NCBI GenBank assembly: GCA_021647505.1
Contig: JAKIUN010000003.1
Location: forward strand, 1-64,000
Reading direction: 5' to 3'
DNA from: Gammaproteobacteria bacterium
Lineage (GTDB): Bacteria; Pseudomonadota; Gammaproteobacteria; SZUA-152
Length of the DNA stretch: 64,000 nt
The translations under genes were made by a program, and so were the position numbers. Below are positions 8,426-16,327 of the stretch, piece by piece. The notes beneath the pieces are model-generated. The model did not search any database, was not told the origin of the DNA, and saw only the letters and a list, made by a program, of their open reading frames with translations. The first letter of the stretch is position 1; every line of letters starts with the position of its first letter.

Positions 8426-9319
8426 ATGAACCTGCCCACGGTCAAACAGTTACGCTACTTCGTTGCCCTGGAGAGCCATGGCCACTTCGGCAAGGCTGCG
8501 CAGGCCTGTTTCGTCTCCCAGTCCGCCTTCAGTGTCGCCATCCGCGATCTCGAACGCCTGCTGGAGGTGCAGTTGGTGGATCGCACCAACAAGAGCGTCA
8601 CCATCACCGCCTGCGGCCGTGAGGTGGCGACCAGGGCGCGTGATTGCCTGCGTGAAATGGAGGAGCTGGTGATGCTGGCGCGCAGCAACCGCGACCCGCT
8701 GGCGGGCAAGCTGCGCCTGGGCGTGATTCCCACCATCGCCCCTTTTCTGCTGCCCAAGGTGCTGCCGGCACTGCGTCGGGCCTATCCGCAGTTACAGCTG
8801 TACCTACACGAAGACCTCACTCAGCGTGTCTATGCGAAGCTGATGGCCGGCGAGCTGGATCTGATGCTTATTGCCCTGCCGTATGAATTGCGCAATGTGG
8901 AGCTGATGAGTCTGTTCGATGATCCCTTTCGGCTTGCCTGCCACGAACACAGCAAACTGGTGGATCCGCAGCATTACAAGGTGGAGGATCTGCCGCAGGA
9001 GAGCGTGCTGTTGCTGGAAGACGGCCATTGTCTGCGTGACCATGCCCTGTCGGCCTGTGAGATCCGTAAGCTGGAGCAGGTGAGTGGCTTTGCCGCCAGC
9101 AGCCTGCTGACCCTGGTGGAGATGGTGGATGCTGACCTGGGGATTACCTATCTGCCGCAGATGGCGGTGGACTCATCGCTGCTGAAGAGCACGCGTATCC
9201 GCACCTACCCGTTGGCTGAGAACAGTGTGCGTGAGATCGGTCTGGCCTGGCGGCGTGGCAGTGCCTTTGGTGAGGCGTTTCGGCTGTTGGGTGAGTTTAT
9301 TCGCTCGCATCGGGCGTAG
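8426..9319 (+). CDS. oxyR: Peroxide-sensing LysR regulator OxyR
   Basis: The 297-residue LysR-type regulator has an N-terminal winged helix (LPTVKQLRYFVALE, AAQACFVSQSAFSVAIRDLE). The sensor region has the OxyR-specific pair Cys202 and Cys211 (GHCLRDHALSAC), nine residues apart like E. coli C199/C208, which form the regulatory disulfide. Divergent orientation to the peroxiredoxin-glutaredoxin gene fits the known regulon. It ends near the convergent rlmI gene. Confidence 0.93.
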   Translation: MNLPTVKQLRYFVALESHGHFGKAAQACFVSQSAFSVAIRDLERLLEVQLVDRTNKSVTITACGREVATRARDCLREMEELVMLARSNRDPLAGKLRLGVIPTIAPFLLPKVLPALRRAYPQLQLYLHEDLTQRVYAKLMAGELDLMLIALPYELRNVELMSLFDDPFRLACHEHSKLVDPQHYKVEDLPQESVLLLEDGHCLRDHALSACEIRKLEQVSGFAASSLLTLVEMVDADLGITYLPQMAVDSSLLKSTRIRTYPLAENSVREIGLAWRRGSAFGEAFRLLGEFIRSHRA

Positions 9320-9395
9320 ATCAGGGGCGAGGAGTGATTGATGACCGGCGGTGTAGGATGCGGGTATTGCGTCAGCACGTATGGGGTTTCAAATA

Positions 9396-10595
9396 TCAGT
9401 TAGAGAGTATCCGCGCGATGAACGCTTTCAGGTAATCCGTCTCAGTGATAGCCGGGTGCACGGGATGATCCGGCCCCTGATGCCCCTGCTCGATGATCTG
9501 TGCGGCGCGATCCACATGGCGGCTGGCCTTGAGAAGGGTGTCGCGCAGTTGGTCGTGCTTGAGGTGCCAGGAGCAGGAGGCGCTGACCAGATAGCCACCC
9601 TTATTGAGCACCTGCATGGCCATCTGGTTGATGCGGTGGTAGGCATTCAGGCCTTCCTTGAAGTCCTTCTTGCGCTTGATGAAGGCCGGCGGGTCGATGA
9701 TCACCACATCGAAGCGCTCGCGAGCCTGGCGCAGGTTCTTCAGCGCCTCGAAGGCATCGCCCTGCAGACTGGCCACGGTATCGCCGAGACCATTGAGTTC
9801 GGCGTTTTGATGGATGCGGTCGATGGCGCTCTGGCTGGCGTCCACACACATCACCTCACTGGCACCCGCGACGGCCGCCTCAATGCCCCAGCCGCCAATA
9901 TAACTAAACACGTCCAGCACACGCCGGCCTTTCACGTACTGCTGCATGCGTGCGCGGTTCATGCGGTGGTCGAAAAACCAGCCGGTCTTCTGCCCGCCCA
10001 GCGGGTCGATGGCGAAGCGGGCGCCATTTTCTTCGATGACGAGTTCGTCGGGCAGTTGCCCGTGGGGGGTTTCGACGTAGCTCTCCAGTCCCTCCAGCTT
10101 GCGCGAACCATGGTCGTTGCGCAGCACGATGGCCGTGGGCTTGAGCACCTGTTGCAGCGCTTCGACGATGTTGCCCTTGTGGCGCTCCATGCCGGCGGTG
10201 GTGATCTGCACCACCAGTACCTCGCCGAAGCGGTCGACCACCAAGCCCGGCAGGTTGTCACCCTCGCTGTGGATGAGGCGGTAAAAGGGTGTGCTGAAGA
10301 CGGTGTCGCGCAGGGACAGGGCAATATTGATGCGGTGCACCAGCAGGGACTTGTCCAGGGTGTATTTCGGGTCGCGGCTGACCAGGCGGGCGCAGATCAG
10401 TGAGTGAGGGTTTACATAGCCGCTGCCGATGGCGTGGCCGCGCGAGTCTTCGATGCTGACGGCGCTGCCGGGTTCGAGATCCTTCAGCGGCGTTTGTTTG
10501 ATGTCGATTTCGTTGCTGTAGACCCAGAGGTGGCCCGCGCGCAGCCGGCGTTCCTCGTTTTTCTTCAGGCGCAGGGGGGGCAGGGCTTGGCTCAC
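9396..10595 (-). CDS. rlmI: 23S rRNA m5C1962 methyltransferase
   Basis: SAM-dependent methylation of a 23S rRNA cytosine. The 399-residue protein has an N-terminal PUA domain (LRKNEERRLRAGHLWVYSNEI-like start) and a Rossmann methyltransferase core. Visible motifs are VLDVFSYIGGWG (SAM motif I), IIDPPAFIK (motif IV) and the catalytic cysteine in SASCSWHL. Size and order match RlmI. It is convergent with oxyR. The membrane-sensor gene upstream ends 38 bases before its start and may be co-transcribed with it. Confidence 0.93.
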   Translation of the reverse strand: MSQALPPLRLKKNEERRLRAGHLWVYSNEIDIKQTPLKDLEPGSAVSIEDSRGHAIGSGYVNPHSLICARLVSRDPKYTLDKSLLVHRINIALSLRDTVFSTPFYRLIHSEGDNLPGLVVDRFGEVLVVQITTAGMERHKGNIVEALQQVLKPTAIVLRNDHGSRKLEGLESYVETPHGQLPDELVIEENGARFAIDPLGGQKTGWFFDHRMNRARMQQYVKGRRVLDVFSYIGGWGIEAAVAGASEVMCVDASQSAIDRIHQNAELNGLGDTVASLQGDAFEALKNLRQARERFDVVIIDPPAFIKRKKDFKEGLNAYHRINQMAMQVLNKGGYLVSASCSWHLKHDQLRDTLLKASRHVDRAAQIIEQGHQGPDHPVHPAITETDYLKAFIARILSN

Positions 10596-10633
10596 GGTGG
10601 GTGATTCCTCTCAGGCCGGCGCTTGCCGGCGGG

Positions 10634-11569
10634 CTATTTGTTGGTTTCGTTGAACACGGCCTCGGCCTTGGCGCCGAGATAGACATAGAGCCCCAGACCG
10701 ATCAGCAGGCCCACGGCGGACATCATCATCCACACCGCATCGGCCAGGTGCTCGCCGTCGCCGAGTGCCGACTTGAACATCAGCAACAGGGATTCGATGG
10801 ACACGGCGATGAGGATGGCGGCCATGAAGCGGGTGATGGTGCGGCGCGTGGAGCTGTGACGGAAGATATCCTTGTGCATTAGCACTTCTTCCTCGAAGGT
10901 CGTCTTGGCCAGATCGAAGATCGCCAGCCCCAAGGTGAGGTAAATGATGATCCCGAAGGGGCGCAGGTAGAAATCGTGGCCACCTACTTGATCCGGCCGC
11001 ATGTTGATGAGCTCGTTCAATGAGGCATACAGCAGCAATATGACGACGGCAAACAGGCCGATGGCGATCGCTGAATAGACCAGTTTGAACAGCGGCGCAA
11101 AGCGGCGCCGTGCGGTGTCGCCCATGAGAAAGGCGATGGTGCCGGCCAGATCGATATCCAGCACCACATAGCCTAGCAATTTGCCGTCGTGATCTTTCAC
11201 CGGTGCGGCGGAAGAGATGCACAGGCTGGTGTTGGCGATGGACAGGTAGGGTTCGGTGACGACGACACACTGGCTGTCCTTTACCAGCTGGAAATAGGGG
11301 CGCTGACTGCGATCCTTGCCGACCAGGGTTTTTTTGCGTTTATCTCCGGAGGGGCGGTGGTTCTCACTGTGCTGCAGGCCCTCGGTATCCAGCGTGTACA
11401 GGAGTTCGACGAAGGGGTAGCGCTCTCTGAGGCTCTCGATGGCGGATTGCTGAAGCTTTTCGTCATCGAACAGGCGCTGTTCCGTGATGCCGGAAAGAAT
11501 GGAGGCCAACAGATCATGGATGGCATCGTGATATTGGTGATAGCGCTCAATGACGCCGATGTAGCTCAT
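10634..11569 (-). CDS. Membrane protein with a PDC/Cache-like sensor domain
   Basis: About 311 residues from ATG 11569 (MSYIGVIERYHQYHD). The longer frame to 11725 runs back through the cytochrome c terminator, so it is not used. The N-terminal half resembles a PDC/Cache ligand-binding domain (YPFVELLYTLDTEG, DRSQRPYFQ, ISSAAPVKDHDGKLLGYVVLDIDL). The C-terminal half has about four membrane segments. No kinase, GGDEF, HAMP or chemoreceptor output is present. A similar single-polypeptide arrangement occurs in other proteobacteria but its function is not known to me. It sits between cytochrome c and rlmI on the same strand. Confidence 0.6.
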   Translation of the reverse strand: MSYIGVIERYHQYHDAIHDLLASILSGITEQRLFDDEKLQQSAIESLRERYPFVELLYTLDTEGLQHSENHRPSGDKRKKTLVGKDRSQRPYFQLVKDSQCVVVTEPYLSIANTSLCISSAAPVKDHDGKLLGYVVLDIDLAGTIAFLMGDTARRRFAPLFKLVYSAIAIGLFAVVILLLYASLNELINMRPDQVGGHDFYLRPFGIIIYLTLGLAIFDLAKTTFEEEVLMHKDIFRHSSTRRTITRFMAAILIAVSIESLLLMFKSALGDGEHLADAVWMMMSAVGLLIGLGLYVYLGAKAEAVFNETNK

Positions 11570-11674
11570 TTCAGACAAGGCCGGACCCTGCGAGTTGGTG
11601 TGACTGGGCGGAATGATAGCACCGTTGGGCGCAGGGGAGCGGGTTACTGTATGAGGGGTAAAATTGAGCGGGCA

Positions 11675-11701
11675 AAAAGAAAGCGGCCTGAAGGCCGCTT
11701 T
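11675..11701 (-). terminator. Intrinsic terminator of the cytochrome c gene
   Basis: A perfect 10-base stem, AAAGCGGCCT/AGGCCGCTTT (11680-11701), is followed on the minus strand by CTTTTTGC. It lies 37 bases beyond the cytochrome stop codon. Confidence 0.85.
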
Positions 11702-11737
11702 CCGACGAGCTGTTGCTATCAGCAATCTCGGGCAAGA

Positions 11738-12070
11738 TTACTTGGACTGTTCAACCATATAGTCAACAGCGGCCTTGACTTCATCGTCAGACAGCTTGGA
11801 GTTGCCACCCCTGGGTGGCATCATTCCCTTGCCCTTGAAGCCATCGATGGAGTGGGTGTACAGGGTGTCCATGCCCTGGGCAATGCGATCCTTCCAGGCT
11901 GCTGCATCACCCGTTTTGGGGGCGCTGGCGATGCCGGTTGCATGACACATTTTACAGGTCTTTTTGTAAACAGCCTCGCCATCAGCGGCGAAAGCGGTGC
12001 CAGCGGTCATAGGAAGGGCGACCAGGGCAGCAGCCATGGCGATGGTCTTAGCGGTTATTTTCTGGGACAT
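11738..12070 (-). CDS. Cytochrome c5-like monoheme cytochrome
   Basis: The 110-residue precursor has a Sec signal peptide (about 1-28, ending GTAFA-A). The mature part has one heme site, CKMCH, soon after GEAVYKKT, and the distal methionine is probably in GMMPPRGGN. This pattern is typical of periplasmic c5/c551-type electron carriers with a short C-terminal helix (DDEVKAAVDYMVEQ). It would shuttle electrons in the periplasm. It has its own terminator and a phased repeat array about 250 bases upstream, so it looks like a single regulated gene. Confidence 0.9.
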   Translation of the reverse strand: MSQKITAKTIAMAAALVALPMTAGTAFAADGEAVYKKTCKMCHATGIASAPKTGDAAAWKDRIAQGMDTLYTHSIDGFKGKGMMPPRGGNSKLSDDEVKAAVDYMVEQSK

Positions 12071-12315
12071 GGTATTCCTCCAAGGTGGATTAAAATAGTT
12101 GGTTATTCAGTCCGTAATCTCTTTAGGCTAGACTAAATTTCCAGCTTTCCAAAATCTGGCCAACAAAAATTTGTTGCGGCTATCGAAGCCTGCGTCAATA
12201 GGCGAAATTCTGGTATTCAATAGCTGGATACCCGTGTGATGATTCGACATTTCAAGTTATCGACTTGAATTAACTTACGAAGTTTGAATCAGCGGCGCTA
12301 GTAAAGCGCCCCGAA

Positions 12316-12392
12316 GATGAACGTAAGATGAATGCTGTGCGGGTGCAAGCTGAACTCAGGCTGAACCCAAACTGAGCGCAGGCTGAATGGTG
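12316..12392. promoter_or_regulatory. Helically phased TGAA direct-repeat array
   Basis: TGAA (once TGAG) occurs at 12318, 12329, 12351, 12362, 12373 and 12384, all exact multiples of 11 bases apart, mostly within a GCTGAAC-type unit. Direct repeats at 11-base spacing are typical of OmpR/PhoB-family binding sites. It lies in the 472-base gap upstream of the cytochrome c gene. No matching regulator is encoded nearby. The rest of the gap (12071-12542) shows nothing else. Confidence 0.4.
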
Positions 12393-12542
12393 GCGAAATG
12401 GCGGGTATCGGCGGTGAAAAATCAGGATATTGAACGGGGTTGTGCTCCGCGTCGCCATGATTGTGAAATATTACCGTTGGGGCGACAATCTTTCCTGGCC
12501 GTAACCGTGGTAGGCATTTCTACCGATGGTTTTCGGCCCTCA

Positions 12543-13313
12543 TCAGGGTACCGTGTAGTTCTGCTGGGTCATTAGGTCGATACCGCATTCCAGGGTTTCA
12601 AACCAGTCGAGGAACTTGCCGATCATTTCCTTGCCGACGAAGGGGCGACCGTGCTGCGGTACGATAATCTCGACATCCATATCGCGCACCATGTTGACCC
12701 ACAGGCGGCAAATCTTGTTGGATACCATATAGCGCTGGTGAAAGCCCAACATCTTGTTGACGTGTTTGTCGAAGTTGCGCACGGGACGCTCCGGTGCGGT
12801 GTCGACCAGTGAGGCGCCCGCGTCACCGGAGAACAGGATCTTGCTGATGGGGTCGTAGAACTGGAAATTACCCACCGAGTGTAGAAAGTGCGCCGGGATA
12901 GCCTTGATGACCGAGTGCGCCAGCTGGATGTCCATGCCTTGATCCGGGATGGCGATTAGGCGCCCTTCGGCCTTTTCTTTCATATAGCCGGGCACCAGGT
13001 GCGGCACGAAGCGCTCCCACAGACAGGAGATGACGATCTTGGCGTCACTGTACATCAGCCATTTGTCCAGCGAGGAGATGATGTCCGGATCCTGGTGGGT
13101 GGCAATGATGTAGTCGATGTCCTTCACCTTGACGAACTTGTTGATGGCCATGGATAGCGGCATGTAGGTCAGGTCACCACCGGGGTCGAAGATAGCGGAG
13201 TGCCCTTCCCGGATGATGACCATCTGGTTGGACTGGATACCCTCGCCCGTCACCAGGTCAGTGAAGGTAAGTACCGTGTGTTCATCGTTTTGGAAAAGGA
13301 TATTGGCCTTCAT
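12543..13313 (-). CDS. ODP-type metallo-beta-lactamase-fold diiron protein
   Basis: The 256-residue protein has the metallo-beta-lactamase fold of flavodiiron proteins but no flavodoxin domain. Ligand-type residues are seen in IIATHQDPDIISSLD (an HxxxD variant of the usual HxHxDH), AHFLHSVGNF, LFSGDAGASL and VPQHGRPF. This matches oxygen-binding diiron proteins (ODP), proposed oxygen sensors or reducers near chemotaxis or redox genes. No partner rubredoxin or flavodoxin is adjacent. It is monocistronic, with a 429-base gap upstream. Confidence 0.75.
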   Translation of the reverse strand: MKANILFQNDEHTVLTFTDLVTGEGIQSNQMVIIREGHSAIFDPGGDLTYMPLSMAINKFVKVKDIDYIIATHQDPDIISSLDKWLMYSDAKIVISCLWERFVPHLVPGYMKEKAEGRLIAIPDQGMDIQLAHSVIKAIPAHFLHSVGNFQFYDPISKILFSGDAGASLVDTAPERPVRNFDKHVNKMLGFHQRYMVSNKICRLWVNMVRDMDVEIIVPQHGRPFVGKEMIGKFLDWFETLECGIDLMTQQNYTVP

Positions 13314-13410
13314 GGGATGCGGACTCTGGATTGATATTTATTCATCGCGTCGTGCAGATGCTGCGGTAACGGCGATCTGCCGCAGCGGGGAGATCCATGT
13401 CCGTACTATT

Positions 13411-13468
13411 TTCTGTAGCGGGGGATCATAAACACCCGCTTCTGTAGCAGGGGATTATAAACACCCGT
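13411..13468. repeat. 29-base tandem repeat, two units
   Basis: Units at 13411-13439 and 13440-13468 both begin TTCTGTAGC and contain AAACACCCG, and differ at three positions. They lie in the gap between the divergent ODP gene and thiS, about 100 bases upstream of the ODP start. The remainder of this gap (13314-13742) shows no gene I can support. Confidence 0.7.
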
Positions 13469-13742
13469 TTGAGGACAATGCCAGAAAAATGTAGCACTTT
13501 TGTCTGTCCGCCGCATGCATGCCACATACTTGCCCGTCATCATGAAATTTTATGGTTTCGGCAGCATTTATGTCGCAAGTGCAGGACTCCATCAACATCA
13601 CCTCGATGGAACACCTGGGTCTGTGCCATCGATTTTTCGATGTTTGCAACTTATTAGGGAAGGAGTTTCAGAGGATTGTCCCGTGAGTTTCCAGCGGCTT
13701 GCCCATTGACCCGTCAGGACGTGCTGGGTAGGCTTCCGCAGA

Positions 13743-13943
13743 ATGAAAATTCAATTAAATGGCGAGCCGCGCGAACTGTCTGATGGTTACACCGCGCAAC
13801 AGTTGGTCATCGATATGGGTCTGAATGGCCAGCGTCTGGCGATGGAGGTCAACCGTGAAATCGTGCCGCGCAGCGAATACGCCGGATACATCCTGCACGA
13901 TGGCGATCAGGTAGAGATCGTCCACGCCATTGGCGGTGGTTGA
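13743..13943 (+). CDS. thiS: Sulfur-carrier protein ThiS
   Basis: A 66-residue ubiquitin-like sulfur carrier for thiamine thiazole synthesis. It starts MKIQLNGEPREL, has the NREIVPRSEY segment, and ends in the essential diglycine (HAIGGG), which is adenylated and thiocarboxylated. It is followed 91 bases later by thiG, which uses the thiocarboxylate. No thiamine-pyrophosphate riboswitch was recognised upstream. Confidence 0.95.
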   Translation: MKIQLNGEPRELSDGYTAQQLVIDMGLNGQRLAMEVNREIVPRSEYAGYILHDGDQVEIVHAIGGG

Positions 13944-14034
13944 GCCCAGTCCTACGCAAATCTTTCCCGCGAGCTATAATAGCCGCCATTTTCATCCCGG
14001 CGCTTGTCGCCTTTAGTCATTGGTAAGCAATCTT

Positions 14035-14835
14035 ATGTCAGAGCATACGACCTCCCGTGGCGATGGTTTTACCATCGCCGGCAAGACCTATCATTCCCGC
14101 CTGCTGGTCGGCAGCGGCAAGTACAAGGATCTCGACGAGACGCAGCGAGCCACCGAGGCCAGCGGTGCAGAAATTATCACTGTCGCTATCCGTCGTACCA
14201 ACATCGGCCAGAATCCGGGTGAGCCCAACCTGCTCAATGTGGTACCGCCGAGCCAATATACCATCCTGCCCAACACCGCTGGCTGTTACACCGCCGAAGA
14301 TGCCGTGCGCACCTGCCGTCTGGCACGCGAACTGCTTGATGGCCACAAGCTGGTGAAGCTGGAGGTTCTCGGCGACAAAAAGACCCTTTATCCGGATATG
14401 ATTGCCACCATTGAGGCCGCCGAAACCCTGGTGAAGGACGGTTTCGACGTTATGGTCTATACCTCCGACGACCCCATCCTCGCCAAGCGTCTGGAAGAGA
14501 TCGGCTGCTGTGCGGTGATGCCGCTAGCCGCGCCCATCGGCTCCGGGCTGGGTGTGCAGAATCGTTACAATCTGTTGACGATCATCGAAAATGCCACGGT
14601 GCCGATTCTGGTGGATGCCGGCGTCGGTACGGCCTCGGACGCCGCCATTGCCATGGAGCTGGGTTGCGATGGGGTATTAATGAACACCGCTATTGCCGGC
14701 GCCAAAAACCCGGCGCTGATGGCCTCGGCGATGAGAAAGGCCATCGAGGCCGGCCGTGAGGCATTTCTCGCCGGGCGTATTCCGCGCAAGCGCTATGCCT
14801 CTGCCTCGTCGCCCTTGGACGGAACCTTTTTCTAA
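14035..14835 (+). CDS. thiG: Thiazole synthase ThiG
   Basis: A TIM-barrel enzyme that forms the thiazole phosphate moiety of thiamine from deoxyxylulose phosphate, ThiS-thiocarboxylate and dehydroglycine. Features seen are [12 protein letters not shown], the Schiff-base lysine in [20 protein letters not shown], and the phosphate-binding [12 protein letters not shown] and [13 protein letters not shown]. The start is placed at ATG 14035 (MSEHTTS, 266 residues); an in-frame TTG at 14020 is less likely. It forms a thiS-thiG-trmB cluster, as in pseudomonads, although a repeat block separates thiG from trmB. Confidence 0.95.
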   Translation: MSEHTTSRGDGFTIAGKTYHSRLLVGSGKYKDLDETQRATEASGAEIITVAIRRTNIGQNPGEPNLLNVVPPSQYTILPNTAGCYTAEDAVRTCRLARELLDGHKLVKLEVLGDKKTLYPDMIATIEAAETLVKDGFDVMVYTSDDPILAKRLEEIGCCAVMPLAAPIGSGLGVQNRYNLLTIIENATVPILVDAGVGTASDAAIAMELGCDGVLMNTAIAGAKNPALMASAMRKAIEAGREAFLAGRIPRKRYASASSPLDGTFF

Positions 14836-14853
14836 ATTTTGCCGAACGTGCAA

Positions 14854-15027
14854 GGAGCGGGTCATGCCCGCGATTGGCGGTGGGAAAACAATAAAGCTGT
14901 GGGAGCGGCTTCAGCCGCGAATGAAACTCGCCTCTAACTTCGCGGCTGAAGCCGCTCCCACACTCGGTTGAAACAGCGACTATTCGTCCGTGGTGCGCGG
15001 CAATTTCATCGCGGGCATGGCCCGCCC
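14854..15027. repeat. Nested inverted-repeat block between thiG and trmB
   Basis: Outer arms GAGCGGGTCATGCCCGCGAT (about 14854-14873) and ATCGCGGGCATGGCCCGC (15008-15027) are inverted copies of one unit. Inside them lies a perfect 24-base stem (14898-14921 with 14939-14962) built on GTGGGAGCGGCTTCAGCC. The same two units recur at 16034-16158 and 20024-20078, so this is a dispersed composite repeat. The inner hairpin could also end transcription, though no T-run follows. Confidence 0.8.
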
Positions 15028-15053
15028 CTACCCTTCCATCGCAACAGATCCAC

Positions 15054-15803
15054 ATGTCTGAGCAGCCAACAGAACACAAACACCGCCCCATCCGCAGCTT
15101 CGTGCGCCGCGAAGGCCGCCTGACACGCGGTCAGCAGCGCGCCATGGACGAGCTGTGGCCGCGCTATGGCGTGGATACCCCCGGTGTCGATGTGCTGGAG
15201 CCGGAGCGTCAGGCCATGGCCATCGCGCCACTGGATCTGGGCGCGTTGTTCGGCCGCGACACGCCGAATCAGCGGGTGCTGGAGATCGGTTTCGGCATGG
15301 GTCAGTCGCTGGCCGAGATGGCGGCCCTGTTGCCCCGCAATGACTACCTTGGCATCGAGGTGCACCACCCCGGCGTCGGTACCCTCCTGCGCTTGCTCGG
15401 CGAGGGCGATCTGCACAACGTGCGGGTAATCTGCGACGATGCCGTGCAGGTGCTCAAGCATCACCTACCCGATGCCTGCCTAGATCGCGTGCAGCTCTAT
15501 TTTCCCGATCCCTGGCACAAAAAACGCCACCACAAGCGGCGCATCGTCAGCCCCGAGTTCGCCAACCTGATTGCCCGCAAGCTCAAGCCTGGCGGGATAT
15601 TCCACCTCGCCACCGACTGGCAGGACTACGCGAAGCAGATGATAGCCGTGCTCAGTAGCGTCCCCGGGTTTTGCAATATTGCCGGAGAAGGCGAATATTC
15701 CCCCCGCCCCGAGTGGCGCCCCCTGACCAAGTTCGAGCGACGTGGCCAGCGCCTCGGGCATGGGGTGTGGGATATATTGTTCGAGCGTTGCAGTGAAGAG
15801 TAA
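15054..15803 (+). CDS. trmB: tRNA (guanine-46-N7) methyltransferase
   Basis: SAM-dependent methylation of G46 in the variable loop of tRNAs. The 249-residue protein shows the family pattern: [28 protein letters not shown] (SAM site), [11 protein letters not shown], the signature [15 protein letters not shown] with the catalytic aspartate, and [16 protein letters not shown]. The start at ATG 15054 follows the repeat block closely. It is followed by a 524-base gap rich in repeats. Confidence 0.96.
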   Translation: MSEQPTEHKHRPIRSFVRREGRLTRGQQRAMDELWPRYGVDTPGVDVLEPERQAMAIAPLDLGALFGRDTPNQRVLEIGFGMGQSLAEMAALLPRNDYLGIEVHHPGVGTLLRLLGEGDLHNVRVICDDAVQVLKHHLPDACLDRVQLYFPDPWHKKRHHKRRIVSPEFANLIARKLKPGGIFHLATDWQDYAKQMIAVLSSVPGFCNIAGEGEYSPRPEWRPLTKFERRGQRLGHGVWDILFERCSEE

Positions 15804-15857
15804 CCCAGCAGGCTGGATATGGTTTATCCCCAATTAATCCGTTGAATCATAGCAAGC

Positions 15858-16001
15858 AGCCTGGGTTGAGCCTGCGAAACCCGGGAAAGCGGGCTCTTTA
15901 AACGCCCTCTTCTCACATTGGTTGCCTCCCGTCCAATGCTGCGGATACTTGCTCCTCTCCACATCCCGAATCTCCCGGGTTTCGCAGGCTCAACCCAGGC
16001 T
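15858..16001. repeat. 29-base inverted repeat (CCTGGGTTGAGC family)
   Basis: Perfect 29-base arms at 15858-15886 and 15973-16001, starting AGCCTGGGTTGAGCC and ending in CCCGGGA, are separated by 86 bases. A second copy of this family is at 34416-34493. It lies downstream of trmB and could form a large transcript hairpin. Confidence 0.8.
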
Positions 16002-16033
16002 ACTGGTTTCCCGCTGGCAGGGGAGCCATTAAT

Positions 16034-16158
16034 CTGTGGGAGCGGCTTCAGCCGCGAATACGGTTCCAGCTTTCTTCGCGGCTGAAGCCGCTCCCACAGG
16101 GCCAAAGCCGTGGCTTTTGTGTTAAACGGTAAGTCCATCGCGGGCATGGCCCGCTCCC
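16034..16158. repeat. Second composite GTGGGAGCGGCTTCAGCC / ATCGCGGGCATGGCCCGC block
   Basis: A perfect 25-base stem (16034-16058 with 16075-16099) is followed at 16137-16158 by the ATCGCGGGCATGGCCCGC unit, in the same order as at 14898-15027. Together with the 15858 repeat it fills most of the trmB-to-SLC13 gap (15804-16327), which has no gene. Confidence 0.8.
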
Positions 16159-16327
16159 GGCACGCAATCACTCCTCACGAAGACGCCCGGCACTCTACTT
16201 CCCCAAGAATATTCATGCGCCCTATAAGTTGGACTGATTTGGAGGGTTTTTAAATTAGTGTATTATTAATTGCTAAGCTAAAGGATAACCACGCCGCGCT
16301 CCAGCCACCCGTGGGGAGGAAGGTTTT

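Noticed and set aside
9381..10403. 340-codon plus-strand frame opposite rlmI
   Set aside because: Mirror of the GC-rich rlmI coding strand; rlmI has full motif support.
13455..13649. 64-codon minus-strand frame between ODP and thiS
   Set aside because: No ribosome-binding site, atypical composition and no recognisable motif.
13600..13742. Possible thiamine riboswitch before thiS
   Set aside because: The conserved CTGAGA and later thi-box elements are not visible.
14898..14962. Large hairpin after thiG as an intrinsic terminator
   Set aside because: Perfect stem but no T-tract; it is explained better as a dispersed repeat present elsewhere.
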